Below are positions 26,237 to 39,229 of a DNA stretch of 64,000 nucleotides, one piece after another. Under the pieces are notes generated by a model that did not search any database, was not told where the DNA came from, and worked only from the letters and a program-made list of their open reading frames with translations. How positions within the stretch are numbered: position 1 is the first letter of the stretch; each line of letters starts with the position of its first letter. The stretch covers positions 1,644,917 through 1,708,916 of the forward strand of contig JACAXG010000106.1 in the NCBI GenBank assembly GCA_018881555.1. The letters run 5' to 3'. Both the position numbers and the translations under genes were made by a program. Origin of the DNA: Amblyornis subalaris (lineage: Eukaryota > Chordata > Aves > Passeriformes > Ptilonorhynchidae).

Positions 26237-27664
26237 AAGGTCAAATCAGAACAAAAGAGAAATACACAGAAAGTGTTCTTCATTTGTGTTTAACTTAATC
26301 ATCACTATTGTCAATTGCTTGACTTCCTATGGAATAAACCCATAAGAAAGTTTGGGGTTTTTTTACTGGAAACTAATACCTATGCACTGCCTACTTTGAG
26401 CTCTTTGTCTTCCTTGTCTATATAATTGTTAAAATTATAAACAACATCAATATAAACATCTATATCTGCATGTATGAAGTATTAATCTCAACAGGAATTA
26501 GCAACACATGCTGAGGAAGGAATATTATCCTGGTAATTTTAATTTTTAAATTAAGCGTGATTGCAGGGGAAATTTTTGCTTGAAACTTTTTTTTTGGTGA
26601 AAACCTTTAAATCAAGGCACTAATCACCACGTATGCTTATGCAGCACCTACTGCAACTGGGATTTAATCCTGATTGAGATCTCTGAGTGCTAGGGTAATA
26701 TGAATATTAAAGAGGAACATATACGAAGACTGATAGGTGATAATTAAATCATAGATGATAAGATCAGAAAAGTATTCTCAGGTTATCTAGGGCATGTAAC
26801 ATGCAAGATGTTTTCCCTACGTCAGACCTACTGGTACCTTATCTAATCTGTTCCTAAATGAAAGCACAGTTGTACATGACTTTGCTTTAGTTGCAACATC
26901 TTAGACAAATTGATGAAAATATCAGCCAAACCTTTCCCACAAAACTATGAATCATGGTAGAACAGGAAGGTATCCCTTAACAAAAAGGGCAGAAATGTTC
27001 TTATCACCTCAAAAGAGAGATTAAAGCCCTTAGTGCTGCATTCTTTATTATTAATTGTAAGTTTGAAATACAAATTTTTTTCCTGCAGACATTCCACTTG
27101 TGAAGTGTTACAGGTATGAGGAAATAACTACAGTGGAATAGTTTCTCAAAACAATTCTTCATCAGGAAGGACTACTAAAAGCAATAGCAAAATCATTTTC
27201 TATTTCCAAACATGATGGAGTGTTAAGGACAGAGATTCATAATATAGTGGGCTTGATCAGGATGAGAAAAAAAGGACAACAAGAATTACCTGGGAATCCA
27301 TCACAGAAGCTGCACCACTGGACAAATGTAATTCCAAAGAAGAATTCCATATAAGATGTGGGTCCCTTACTTCTTGGAGGCATTTAATCTTAGGAAAATG
27401 GTCTAGTAGTCTAATAAAATAAATTAAAATTATAAAAATATCTTTCTGTGAATCAGAAAATGCTTTCTTAAGATTAACAGAGAATTTTTAGTCTTTGTAA
27501 ACTACTCTCGTTCCCTGTTAAGGTGAAAGAAGGTATGAAATATGCTGGTTTTAACCACATATTAATGATGACTTTTCTTGTAAGGTACCAGCTACAGCAC
27601 TGTGCAAAGCCATGTCCTAATTCGGCACTCAAGTGGTTATTTTCTCTTTTTTTTTTCCCCTTAG

Positions 27665-27770
27665 AAATCCAGGACAACGCCACTCGCATCAAATCCATAA
27701 GGAGCCTGGTAAAGAAGCTCCCTAGACCCAACTACGACACAATGAAACTCCTTTTTGAACACCTACAGAA
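27665..27770 (+). CDS. ARHGAP15: ARHGAP15 penultimate coding exon (middle of RhoGAP domain)
   Basis: This internal exon of 106 bp encodes about 35 residues of a Rho GTPase-activating domain. ARHGAP15 is a Rac-directed GAP with an N-terminal PH domain and a C-terminal RhoGAP domain; it speeds GTP hydrolysis on Rac at the membrane and in the cytosol. The translation runs from IQDNATRIKSIRSL through KKLPRPNYDTMKLLFEHLQ. The LPxPNxDTMxxLFxHL pattern is the helix following the GTPase-contact region of RhoGAP domains. A long pyrimidine tract (27637-27662) precedes the acceptor AG at 27663-27664, and a near-perfect donor GTAAGT starts at 27771. The exon opens with two bases of a split codon and closes with AA, which the next exon completes as AAG (Lys). 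The catalytic arginine lies in an exon upstream of this window. The paralogues ARHGAP12, ARHGAP27 and ARHGAP9 are related, but this stretch and the C-terminus fit ARHGAP15 best by recall. Confidence 0.88.
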
Positions 27771-29244
27771 GTAAGTAGAACCATGGCACTGACAGATCAA
27801 TAATTTTAAAAGGAATCGGTATGTGGTGTCCTAATCCTGTTGGAAGCGTCATCCAAAATACCAAAGATAATTACATTTCTCTGGCAAAACTAAGCATGAT
27901 TTATTCCTTCACAAGAAATCAGGATGTCTAAGCAAAATCCCAAAATTTTCTTTGAGTAGAAAGCAGGACAATTATCTTCCCTTCAATTCAGCCAAATACA
28001 TGGGGAATACCATGTTACAGGTACATTGAATTGGGCAAATGCAACATGTTCCAGGTTGCATTCACCCAGTTTGATTGAATTTCTCCAGCAATGGCCTTTT
28101 GGATGATCATGGTTTCAACATTAGGATCCCTGTTGTTCAATCACTTNTATTGATCTTGTGCTATGTTGAGGTCAGGAATAACCTCCCTCGAAAAAACACA
28201 TCATGTGTTCTTGTCCATTAAAAGGAAGCTTGTGACAACACAGAACACCTAAGAAATGCTGAGGAGAGATTTGGAAGTGCATCTTTGCTCTCCTAATGTT
28301 GCTGAGATGCCACACAGGCAGAAAAATGACCCTGTGAGGTTCCCCTGTATCATTCCTCTGTGGTTTTCACACTCATCAAGCTGCATTTGCAAGAGATGTC
28401 ACCCCAAAAGGTCAGCCCAGGATGTCACGTTCACCTCAGGTTTTCCTCTTGTGCTTCATGGCATGAACAATGAGTGTATGCAGCCCACATGCTCACTCAG
28501 ACATCCACTGCAGCTGTTTGACCTGTAGAATGACCAGGGAGACCTCAGGACAGGGGCACGTGGAGGGCAGGATCCTGTGATCCTGTTCCTCCCAACTGTT
28601 GGCACTATCCCATGCCATTCTCTACAGTCACTTTTCAGCCAAACTACCCCTAAAACTGAAGAGACTAAGCAGGATCCGGGCCCCATCAAGGCACAGAAGA
28701 GTATTTCATCCCAGGAATGATAGACTGACCCCAGCAAGTGATAAAGGCTCCAAATCAAAGACTACTCTGAGTTTATAAAGAATGATGCCTTTATAGTGAC
28801 CATTTCTTGGCATGTGCATGTAAGAGACGTAGATCCTTTATCTTGTTTTGCAGCTTCCAGCTGAAATGGCAAAATGAAGTCCATCTAGTTCTGGGAATGT
28901 CCCCATTTCATTAAGCATGGAAGGATTTTAAGCAGTCCATAAAATGACCGAGTTTGGCCTTGCAGAAAAACAGTTTTCCATGTGTTCATTTGATGTACTG
29001 TGTGCACACATTCTCTCCTTCAGCAGGTTATCTAGAGAAGGATGATAATTTATTGCTGTCAATGGGAGAATAATAAGGGAAATGATTTCCTGGGAAGAAC
29101 CTGAGTGCAAGAAGTGGGTACAGGCTGTCAGCACAGATATGCCACACACAAAATTTACTGCCCTCCCTGTGGCATTGATCCTAACCTGAAAAAGTTTTGC
29201 TGCCATGTCTTAGGGGAGAGATATCAGGTATACACAATAAGTCT

Positions 29245-29437
29245 TTGATCTCATAGTTAAATCACTTGATTGAGACTCAGGAGACGTGGGTTCAGTTCTT
29301 GGCTTTGACCGGATGTTCTGGGTGACCTTGGGTAAATCATTTAATCTCCCTGTGCCTTGGTTCCTTGTTTACAAAACGATGATAATACTTCCTTTGTCTG
29401 CCCTGGCTTTTTAGAGCATAATCTATTTGGGACAGCA
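29245..29437 (+). mobile_element. MIR-like tRNA-derived SINE
   Basis: The sequence follows the MIR order: a tRNA-derived head (GTTAAATCACTTGATTGAGACTC, then GGGTTCAGTTCTTGGC as box B), the core GGGTGACCTTGGGTAAATCA, then TTTAATCTCCCTGTGCCTTGG, TTGTTTACAAAACGATGATAAT and the 3' region. This is an ancient amniote SINE; such a complete copy in a bird genome is notable. Confidence 0.85.
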
Positions 29438-31434
29438 ATTGTTTCCTGCTGTGGATGTGTAGAATAACTGGCAAAACTGGACCGACACTGGTGGTTTTTT
29501 GGAGAAAAGAAAATAAAAGGAAAAATAAAAACCACTAAAATACAGGAAATAAAACACCAGTAGTTCATAATGCAGGGGTACACCAAGGCGACACAGTGGC
29601 ACAGAGGGATGGAAGGCAGGAAGATGTGACAGTGGAGCCATTTGGGGGTTTAAACATTAGGGCAGTAATTGTCTGGGTCTCTCTGAAGATGGTCAGTGGT
29701 CTTCTCCGCCTCAAAAACATCCTCAGGAAAAGACAAGGCTATTCCATAAGCCTTGCTCCACTGGGATGGAAGCAACAGTAGAATAGATATTGAAAGCACC
29801 AAAAAAAAAAAACCAAATAAAAATTATTTGTTCTCTTGAACTTGTTGATGTGAAAGACAGGGCCCAGTCTGAATGGCCTCGTGGCTCCATAAATAAGAAT
29901 AAAGTAGTGTACTTACATTTTTAGTAATGATGTGATGCTTATATTATGCAAATATAGACAATGTGTGTTTGACTAGTTTGCAGAGGTTACAAAATGTAGA
30001 ATTATATTACTTTTAGGGGTACCCTTCAGCAGTGGGGTGCCAATGTCCCTCAGCATGGAATTCACCATTCCCTTCGATTACAGGGCTTTCTCAGGGCAAA
30101 TCACAGGAGGTTCAAAAGTTTCTGATGAGTTGGAAAAATAACTAAACTGGCTTTATTTGAGGCATATTACTGCAATTTCTGTATTTGCTGGTAGAGATGG
30201 CTGTTCTTGCCCAGTGCTGAACAGGTTTTAAGTGGGTTCTGATGGGGAGAAGATGAAGAATTGCAGCTGTGTTGTTTCCATGGCATTCCCCTCTTTCTCC
30301 TACCCTTCTCCTACTCCTTTCTTTCCAGTCAGACAAACAGAACAGGGCTATACAGACCTGGACCATGGGGCTGTTTAAGCCTGTGGCTTTTGTACAGCAA
30401 GTGAGAGCATCTGTCTCACTGACACTCAGCACGAGAATCCANCCTTTGCCTTACCCTAAGCCGTTCTGCAGCAATCCAGTCTGCAGGAGCAGGTCCAGAT
30501 CAAGCAGAAATAACAATGAGAAATGCACTTCAGAAGAGTCCCCGTTTAGAAACCCAGACAAAGCAGGTGATGAGAGAGTCTGCTCTAAAGGCCTGGCAGC
30601 AGGGATTAACACCCGTGCCATATATCTCTCTTAAACCAAGCCCTCTGAAGCTGCAAGAAGCCACAGTGCAGTGTATGAAGCCCACAGGAGGTGGATTAAA
30701 AGCAAAGCTTGGGGCTGCAGTACCTGTTCTTTTCAGCTTTTTTGCATTTAATTGGAAAAAAACCCAACCCACCAACGTCCCCGCTCATCTTTCCATGAAA
30801 TCTCTTCTACTTAAAAGCAGAATAGATGAAATATGGGGCTGAACAGACTTATCACATAGCTCTTGTCAGTCTAATTCCATAAGGAATTGTTTTATTAGGA
30901 CTCATGCTGGAAATAATTGAGCACAACTACTAGGAGGTTATCCATGCTTCTTCGCAAAGATGAGCAAACCAAACAAATAGACTTTACACAAGAAAGAAAC
31001 AACAAAACCCAATCTGAGCAGGGATTTTCCCAAATAAACGGCTACAGAAAACAACCTGTTCTACTTGAACATGTTTAGAGAATATTTGTTTGCTCTACAT
31101 AGCCCATATATTGCTGTCCCATACATCAGTTCCACAGGTCTCCACTCTTTCCTCTTCCTTACCTGCATGTGACTTTTACTCCCAAACAAAGTGAGCTAAT
31201 CATAGGTACNGGATAAAACTGAGGCACCTTCCTGGTCCCATTTTTCAGGCACACACACAGGATATCAAATGACGCAGAAACCTTGTCTTGGCTGTCTGCA
31301 CGAACATGAACAGAGCACAACCAATCCCTGTCTGAGAAACCATNATTTGTACCTAGTAATTTACCCACAGAACAAAAATACAAATGAGGCAGAGGGAGAA
31401 TTTCACTCTTTATAGAATTTTATGGCCTGTTTTC

Positions 31435-31540
31435 ACCACAGCACCTTGAGGTAGCTGTTACACACCCGCTGGGAAACCGAGGCACGAGAAGTTTAATTGA
31501 CATAAAGTCTCAGCATAAGCCNGCAATGCAGTCTAAAAAC
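31435..31540 (-). mobile_element. MIR-like SINE fragment (antisense)
   Basis: CACAGCACCTTGAGGTAGCT followed by GGGAAACCGAGGCACGAGAAG and TTTAATTGACATAAAGTCTC. The order matches the inverted MIR core and 3' end (GAAACTGAGGCACAGAGAGGTTAAGTGAC). Confidence 0.55.
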
Positions 31541-31618
31541 CTGGAGGGGATTTTTTTTTTCGCACAGAAGCTTCTCCAGCGACCACAAAACTTCTCTTTN
31601 TCTCCCTTATGCAAAATG

Positions 31619-31930
31619 CATCGGGGAAGAGGAACACCCTGGCTGGGTCCTCGGCACCGCGCTCCGAGCTGGCGAGGGCGGACGCCGCTCTGCTCCAGAA
31701 GCTGTGTGCCTGCATTATACAGCGCTGTGCCTGAGCTAATAAGCTGTGCTTATTAATGTTAAATTAATGAATCTCAGCCTGCTCTGCTTATTAGGTTGAG
31801 CTCCGTGCCACCACGAGGCAGCTCTGCGGCTCCCAGACCCGAGCTGTGTCACATCTGACCAGGCTGGAGCGCAGGGCAGCCAAGCTCCAGCCTGGCTGGA
31901 CCCATCCGTGCGGACAGCCCTGCGAGGGGG
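31619..31930. promoter_or_regulatory. CpG-rich intronic cluster in last intron
   Basis: About 18 CpGs in 310 bases (CACCGCGCTCCGAG, GGCGAGGGCGGACGCCG and others), with the homeodomain-rich TTAATGTTAAATTAATGAATC embedded between two GC-rich halves. The mixture is typical of vertebrate developmental enhancers. Inference only. Confidence 0.4.
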
Positions 31931-34339
31931 TGTATCAGAGACAAAAACCCCCTCTCCTTGCTTCTGAGCTCCCCACGCAAAGGCAGGATAACGCCTGTTA
32001 TTTACAAAACTATGAAATGGATGTTGAAATAATTAAACGGGAAGGCAGGGGCCAGCCCGACGCTCCCAGCCCTCTCCCTTGCGTGGAAAGCGCGGAACCC
32101 AGATGCCCAACTGTGGAAGATATTCTTCCAGCAGCAGCATCTGCCTCCTTGGCAGGCACTTCAGGCGAGTTGTCTGGGGAGCTCTGCAGTTGCCTCTTGG
32201 TTTATCACGTGGATCTGTTAATGTGCCCTATCTGGCTGCCTTGTCCGGGCAGGAGCTGATTCCTTTTAATTCACCTTTGAATCCAAGAAGCTCCATTTAT
32301 TTTGCTCCATTTTTCCCATACTCTACATAGCACNGGAAGGCGTTTTCAGATGCCATCCAGGCTTTCTGCCCTTTCAGAGGGAGAATGATGATTTTCTTCC
32401 TGATTGCCTTCCCCCTCTGCCCAAATTCTTCATTCTTCCTACTAATTGTTTGCATCGATTTCACTGGAAATATGCTCCTCATCAAGACTAGAACTATTTA
32501 CCTNAGACAAACCCACTGAAATGAATATATTATCTAACAAAAGTCATGGGTATTCATCTTTAGTTGTTTTGGAAAAAAAAAACAACCTTCCCCCATGTTC
32601 ATAGGTCTGTGAACAGGAAAAAACATCCANCCTTGACAAATGAGGGGGAGGAACAGTCCTACCACCTCAAACCTCAACATGTGGCAGCTACGTTCTGAAG
32701 AGCAAAGGCTTTTGCAAACTACACACAACGAAACCGACTTGTTTCTACCTATTAAAAACTAAGGAAAAAAAAAAAAAAGAAGATGAAAAAGAGCAAAACC
32801 ATGCCTAGACAGCAGCCCACAGTAGCCAGCACACCAGGACACAANGACAATGTGATGACAAGTCCAGCAGCAGTACCCAGAATTCTGAGGGAAAATCAGA
32901 AAATTAAGTTTAAGTACAGTATATAGTAATGCTAAGCAAAGGATGTCCGCAAACTTTTTTTTTTTTTTTCTCTAGAGCTGGTGGAGGGAAGATGTAGCAA
33001 ACATATGTGATTTTCACTTGCTAAACCATGTGTCCTATCAGTAGTTTTCNGGCAAGTTCACATATTAAATGTAGGCTCAGGAGGACCCTTTTCTCACACA
33101 GAGGAAGAGCAGATCACATTAAGAACTGTGTNTGGTTTTTTANTAGANATAATAATACTAGTAATAATAATAAAGGTAAAAGCTATTGAAAACTAAAAAT
33201 AATCCAAAGAACAGAAGGACTATACAAAAAACCTTCTGTTTGGGAAACCTCAGTGAACCTGTGGAAGACCTAGAACCCCAAAGTGTGGGATGGGCATTAA
33301 AATTTTCCTTCAGGAAAAATGCCCAGATTCAGGAATGTGCAGAAGGCACAGGAAAGACAATTTGTTGAAATTATGTCCTGAATCAACACCTTTCTCTACA
33401 ACCAGGCAGCTCATGAGCAACTTTTGCTCTTCAGCCATGGGACAGCAGCAGGGATAAAATTTTAGGTGTTCTCCTACAAGTTTTGGGAGCAGCTACTGGA
33501 AATGTGAGGAGGAGAAACCTCCTCTTTCACCAGAGGAGTATGTAGGTGGACTGACCAGTTANATAAAAGACTCAGGCATCTCTGACTGGCATTTTAGGAT
33601 TTACATGAAGTGAATTAATCACCTTTTAACTTGAGAAGGGCAAATATATCTCAAGATGTGCTCTTGTGCACGTGCTTTTCTCAGTTTCAGCTATGGAAGA
33701 GTTTTACAAAGGAGCTGGAGGAATGCCAACAGTCATCCTATTTACCACAGCTTCCCGGGGCTCATTTTGGGGGAAGGAGAAGAATTAAACCCATTTTCTC
33801 TCTGTTAAGCACATTCTGGTCTACTAAACTCACCCTTTGGAACTTAGTGGACACCAGAAAATGTGCACCAGGCACAAGTGTGCACAGGAGGGGAGTAATA
33901 GTAGATTTNGGGTTAAAGGCAAAAAAGAAATCCAGTCTCTCGGCAGCACCTTTGTGCATTTTGATTTTACACACTTTGGGGTGGGGGTGACCTGCTAGTG
34001 AGCGTTTTGCAGTCATGCCAAACCCTACTTTTTGTGGAATAACAAAGTTTACAAAGTTTAGCTCTTCCCCAAAGAATACCTTACAGCTTAGTGCTTTTAA
34101 CGAGAAGAATGATGAGTAATTAAAACCACATTTTCACCCATGTTTCCATCTACTTCCTATTTCCACAACTGCATTTAAAAATATAAACCCTGATTTTCAT
34201 AACAGTCAGGCAAATAATTGCACTCGGTACTTTTCAATGCTACCAAGTACTGAACTGGTGTATCAGCAAATAACAGAATGATAAAAATAATTAACATAGC
34301 TTTAATTTAAATATTTATGACACAGTTGACTCTGTGGCT

Positions 34340-34590
34340 GCACGGCACCATTGTGCTGAGTGCAGTACACAAATCCTGATAGATAGAGCCCCTGTTTCCA
34401 AGAGCTCCTATTGTTCATCCCACATTACTCAATATCAAACGATCTCAAAAAAGCTTTTCAAACATTAATTAAATCTCCTAACTTCCTTTTCAGGTCAGTA
34501 AGTTTTATTATCCCAGTTGAGTAGATAAAGAAAGTGAGGAATGGAGAGGGTAAGGCACTTTCCCACCACGACACAGCCAACACTTCTCAC
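34340..34590 (-). mobile_element. Ancient MIR/L3-type element (antisense)
   Basis: GCACCATTGTGCTGAGTGCAG and AGCCCCTGTTTCCAAGAGCTC are followed about 100 bases later by TTTTATTATCCCAGTTGAGTAG, AAAGTGAGGAATGGAGAGGG and GCACTTTCCCACCACGACACAGCC. This order matches the inverted 3' region of old amniote SINE/LINE elements. It is highly diverged. Confidence 0.5.
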
Positions 34591-35857
34591 TTCCACTCTC
34601 CGCTTGCTCCCCAGTCCCCCGCCGGAGCCCCCCAAGCCTTTGAAGGCTCGTCCATGTGCTGTGGGTGTACGTGTGCATCTGGCCAGCACATCCCAGGGAG
34701 GCCTGGTTGCTGCTAAGGACTCTTCAGTTAATCAGGACCACGTGAGAATCCTGCTTCTGGTTTGCACTCGCACAAGCTTTAGCAAAATATCACCAGCGGA
34801 GTTAATTTATGTGATTTTGTAACCTCTTAATATCGCTGGGGGTTGGCGTTCTTCTCAACTTGAATGGTTTTTTTGTTGGTCAAAATTAAGAATGCTCAGT
34901 TCATTACAATGGNTTTTCCCCCCCTTTTTACTTTTGCTATTTTGGGAGACTGGGCCTTAACACACAAATGTCCACGACCAGGTCATCAAAGGGTAAATNG
35001 CAATGCTTTCCATTTTTCTGCCTAAAGATATGTGATTTTTCTCAGAATTAAGGCTGTAAAATAAATAATATGCTCGAAGTTTCTCAGATATTCATTGGAA
35101 CTTAAAAAACAAAACAAAACAAAAAGGCTTTAATGCCAAAATGTCAGCACTCTGTGCAAAATAATTAATATAACACAATAGGATCTATTCTACTATTGAT
35201 TGAAAGGGAATTTATGCAGGTAATTCATTAAGGCTAGTGAGAGTTTGGCATGTAAATCCCCCAGCACTTTGATGGGAAAACAGCCCCTGACTTTTTTTTT
35301 TTAATAAGCTATAAAATACATGCTTTTCAGTGGCAAATATATAAAAAGCAAAAGCAAATACCTGAACAACTAGGGCCATGGATCTCCCTGCTCTTTGAGG
35401 ATACTGGAATGACATTAGATCAAATCCTTTTTCACACACTGCAAAAGATGCAACAATCATTTCAATGACCATGTTAAGAGAATCAATACAATTTTTCCTT
35501 CCAGAGAATGGTACTTTACATTCCAATATTTACAGGTTATCACCTTCATACATCTCTTCTTGTGGTCAAGTGCATGGTTACTACTTCTGACAGAGTACTG
35601 GCCATTTTCTTATGAAGATCTACAAATTCTCGTAAATAAAAACCATTCTGAAAAAAAAAAATAAATGAAGAGCAAATCTGTGGACTGGAATGCACCCTAC
35701 TTGTAATGGGAACAAAAAGCTGGCAATGAAATATAAACCTAAATCACAGCAGAATGACCTACTTTAAGGCATTTGCCAAAGAGACAGTGTTTTAGACAGC
35801 TCCTCTGAAGTAGCGTCTTTATGTCTATGCCATCTGCAGATTTATTATTGTGCTTTA

Positions 35858-35898
35858 GAAAAAAAAAAAAAAAGAAAAAAATAAAAAAGGAAAGAAAA
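35858..35898 (+). repeat. A-rich low-complexity tract
   Basis: Runs of A up to 15 with single G and T interruptions. Confidence 0.75.
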
Positions 35899-37740
35899 AC
35901 CTACACTGTGCCTGAACAAAACTCAGCTTCATCTATAGAAAAGATTCCAGTACTGTGGGCACCACACCCACACCTACTGATGTGGTCCAAGTTTTTTCTT
36001 TAGAGGCACCTAATTAAGAAACCCTGACTCATTTACATGGATGCGTTTGATCTAAATTACACTCCAAACCACACCAAATTAGGAGCATCTGTGAATGCGA
36101 AGTGTTTGTTCCCAGTGCCTGGTAGAACAGGGCCAGTTCTGGACGGCACATGTTCAAGTGACGAAAAATATTTCAGATGTAACATACTTCTGAGACCCAC
36201 TTTTCCACTAATAATTCATAATGAGTTAAACCAGTATCTCTGCTTCGGCAATCATTTCAGGCTGGGAAAAAAATGTCATTTTACTTTTTAAAGGGAGGGC
36301 GGAGGGAAAAGGGGAGTGGGNAACCACCTGGTTTGGTTGTTGTCCCTTTTAAGGGGCATTAACACAACCTTTAGCTGCAATTTAAACCTGTGCAGTGCAT
36401 GTGTTATCAGATATACTTTACTCCTAAAGCCTGGACTGAAGGAAAGTATCCATGAATGATTAGGTTTTGTTCACAGACAAGGCCTTCTGCCTTGGTGAAT
36501 GGNCTTCCATCATCATCCAGCTTTCCGGAGCAGTCCAAGCGAAGAGCAGGGTCTCAGCCCGAAGAGGCAGCACCCTACTTTCATTAACNTGAAGAATTCA
36601 AGGCCACCAGATCTGAGAGTGATGCTTCCCTTTCCAGGCGGCACTGCTGGTGGCTGACTGTGCCTTGTTTGCAGCCCAGAAAGCCACTCCATTCAAAAAC
36701 AGGTCCCGTGGCAGTTAGGGAACTTTTATCCCACTTTCCCATCTCCCACTAAGAGCGAGCAGGGGGGCTGCAGAAGCCACTGGTTGCTGCTTTGCTGCCT
36801 TACTGACAAACTAAATAAAAAATGGCCTTAATCTCACTCTGAACAGCCCAAGAACTGAGGAGTGTAAATCCGAGTTCCACGCTGGGTTTGCAGTTCCCAG
36901 CCCACTGGCGCAATTTGGCACAACCTTCAGATTTGGCCCATAGTGTTTGGCAGCCACCTTTTGTTCTTCCCGTCTTTTATACTTTGTGAATGGTCCAAGT
37001 TACATAATGCCAGTGACAATTTGTTTATGGCGAGCGTTGGAGTCACTGTTTTATGATTACATTCAAACTTAAAGCCACATTTTGACATCTCAGGATCGTC
37101 TTGCATTCTCATGCACTCTATACAATGAAGGTTTGTGTTCCAGTAAGGAGGAGGGGGGAGGAACTTTATAAATAACATGACTTCTTTTGTCTGAAGAGAT
37201 TTTAATACATTTGTCTGATCTACTGTTTTTGCAGTAGCTAGAATATAATTTGAATATATTAATATTTTCAGCAACTGTGCTGAGGGAGCCCAGTTAATAA
37301 CTTATGCATGGGTGTATAGATACACTTCAGACAGAGGTAGTTTTTAGCCCTTATGTTGGTAATACTTAGAAACACACAATGAAAGAGCCTGTTCTTTCCT
37401 TCTCTTTGTTGTGGGCATGCATTGTGATGGTATGGAGCCAGTGTTCTTTCTGTTGTCTACACAGCCTGGATTCAATAAGCAGTTATATATGCATATTATG
37501 ACAATGTGGTCAAGGAAACCAGATTTTTTTACTATACCTTCATGTGCCTGTACAGTATAAAATCTGGTATTTATTTTTCTTGTCCTCATTCAATATGTTA
37601 ACAAAATCATAATTTGATACAGGTTATGTTCACTTTATAATTAAAATTATAGAGTTAGATGAAAATACAGCAAGATGTTGCTGAATGGAAAATATTTATC
37701 TTTTTGTACATTACGCATTATGGTGCAATGTACAATCATA

Positions 37741-38835
37741 AATCTGTGAAGCAGCTCACTCCAGCCAATTTGCCTCCTCCCCTGGTCCACAAGATGCAGC
37801 CAGTTACCTCCTCTGAGCTGAGGGTTTCTGCACCCACCTCAGCCCCGACATTAGACAGCACTGCCACATCCTCTCCAGAGCTTTGCTGTGGTCTTCCAAA
37901 AGATGATCCCTTGCAATGGAGATAAGCCAAGAAAAGGGAATTCAGAAAAGTTCTGTAATTTTTACAGACCCTCCTGTAGCTCCCCTAGAACCATAATGGA
38001 AAAAGTACAAACATTTTGCACCATGTTCTCTGTGTCAGCACTAGAATCAGGCTCCCCAAACCACCCCAGGATAGCACTTCATCCATCTGGAAACTGTTCT
38101 CACTTCCCAGATCATTGCCATCCACACTGCCAAGTCCAGGCCTTCACCAAAGACTATCAGCAATCACCATACACTATCAGCACAGGGCATATGGGACAGC
38201 CCTATAGCATATGGAAGCTTTCCAGTAAGTAAAGTTTACTGGGAACATCAATTTGCTTTGTTCAAACTCTCAGTCCAGAGATTTTCACAGGGCTGTGGCA
38301 GCAGTAGTAGCAGGCAACTTAATCACCTCCTCAGACAACCCAGATTGTTTCCATGTCTGGATAAAAGTCCCATAAAAGTGTCATTGGAAGAAGGAGTTTT
38401 CCCTCCTTCAGAATATCTACCCCATGGAAGCCACTGCAGCTACTCTGGACTCAGAGTGAACCCTGAGATTTCCATCACATGGCAAACTTCAAGTCTTGTT
38501 GAACACATTTTGGATCTCACCTGGCCACTCTGGTGAAGAGCTGCTTAACCTTTCTGGGTTACATTCTAACAGCTTTCCATTACTTCTCAAATTACATTTA
38601 TACAGCTGAGCATCCTGAAATTACAATATTTGCTTCCTAAAGAGGCACTTTCTCAGCTTGCAAATCCATTTACAACCATTCACCTCATGTTAGACATTTT
38701 CTGCTGTAGGGGCAGCACCTCCAGAGAGGTGTCCTGGAAGCTGCTTACTGTGTGAGTTGTCCCAACACTAAGGAGTAAGCCTTGATATTGCAAATGACAG
38801 CAAGATTGTACCTGTTGTTCCTAAATCCTTCAATT
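37741..38835. other. CpG-depleted, C-rich unassigned block
   Basis: In nearly 1.1 kb of moderate GC I see a single CpG (37838); the next is at 38840. C/T and CCA words are frequent. This is what a long-methylated, decayed insertion (for example an old LTR or LINE) looks like. I recognise no specific element and no coding domain in its open frames. Confidence 0.35.
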
Positions 38836-39229
38836 TCTGTCGAACATGGTTTGGGTTAGGAGGTCTAAGAGACTCACATAGGTTTTCTCACCAGTTTTTC
38901 CAACTGTGGATTTTGACCAGGGTCAGACAGAAGCAGATATTGGCAAATTTGGTCACTTGAAGATACAAAGATGAAAGAAATACAATTACTGAGAGAGGTG
39001 GGGCTGACTGTGTAGAGAATAACGACTTTGTAAGTATCTAAGGCTGTTAGACCAGAGCCATCTGAGACCAGTACATGTGTGAATGGGCATTTGACTTTAA
39101 AGGAACTAATGAGAAAATTCAAAGCTAGTTTAAAGCCAGGAAATGTTGCAGAACTCGCAGTACTACAAAGGGTGCTGCTTAAAAAGACACAATATACGGC
39201 AAATCCTCCACTCCAGGCAGTCCCTGCGT

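Larger units (their letters stand above)
1..27664 (+). other. ARHGAP15: Intron of ARHGAP15 (3' part)
   Basis: Everything upstream of the 27665 exon is inferred to be intron because that exon begins with a split codon and a strong acceptor. The 5' splice site is outside the window. I looked for the preceding RhoGAP exon (the WEDIHxVTGALK and LPEPLF region) and did not see it. The stretches 2.6-7.9 kb, 10.5-13.9 kb and 23-25.6 kb show ordinary AT-rich non-coding sequence apart from the repeats listed separately. Confidence 0.8.

Noticed and set aside
1..27664. Search for earlier ARHGAP15 exons (PH domain, first half of RhoGAP)
   Set aside because: No segment with the expected motifs and splice sites was seen, though a very short exon could be missed by eye.
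29245..29320. tRNA-gene-like box B (GGGTTCAGTTC)
   Set aside because: It is the tRNA-derived head of a MIR-like SINE, not a tRNA gene; no cloverleaf or terminator fits.
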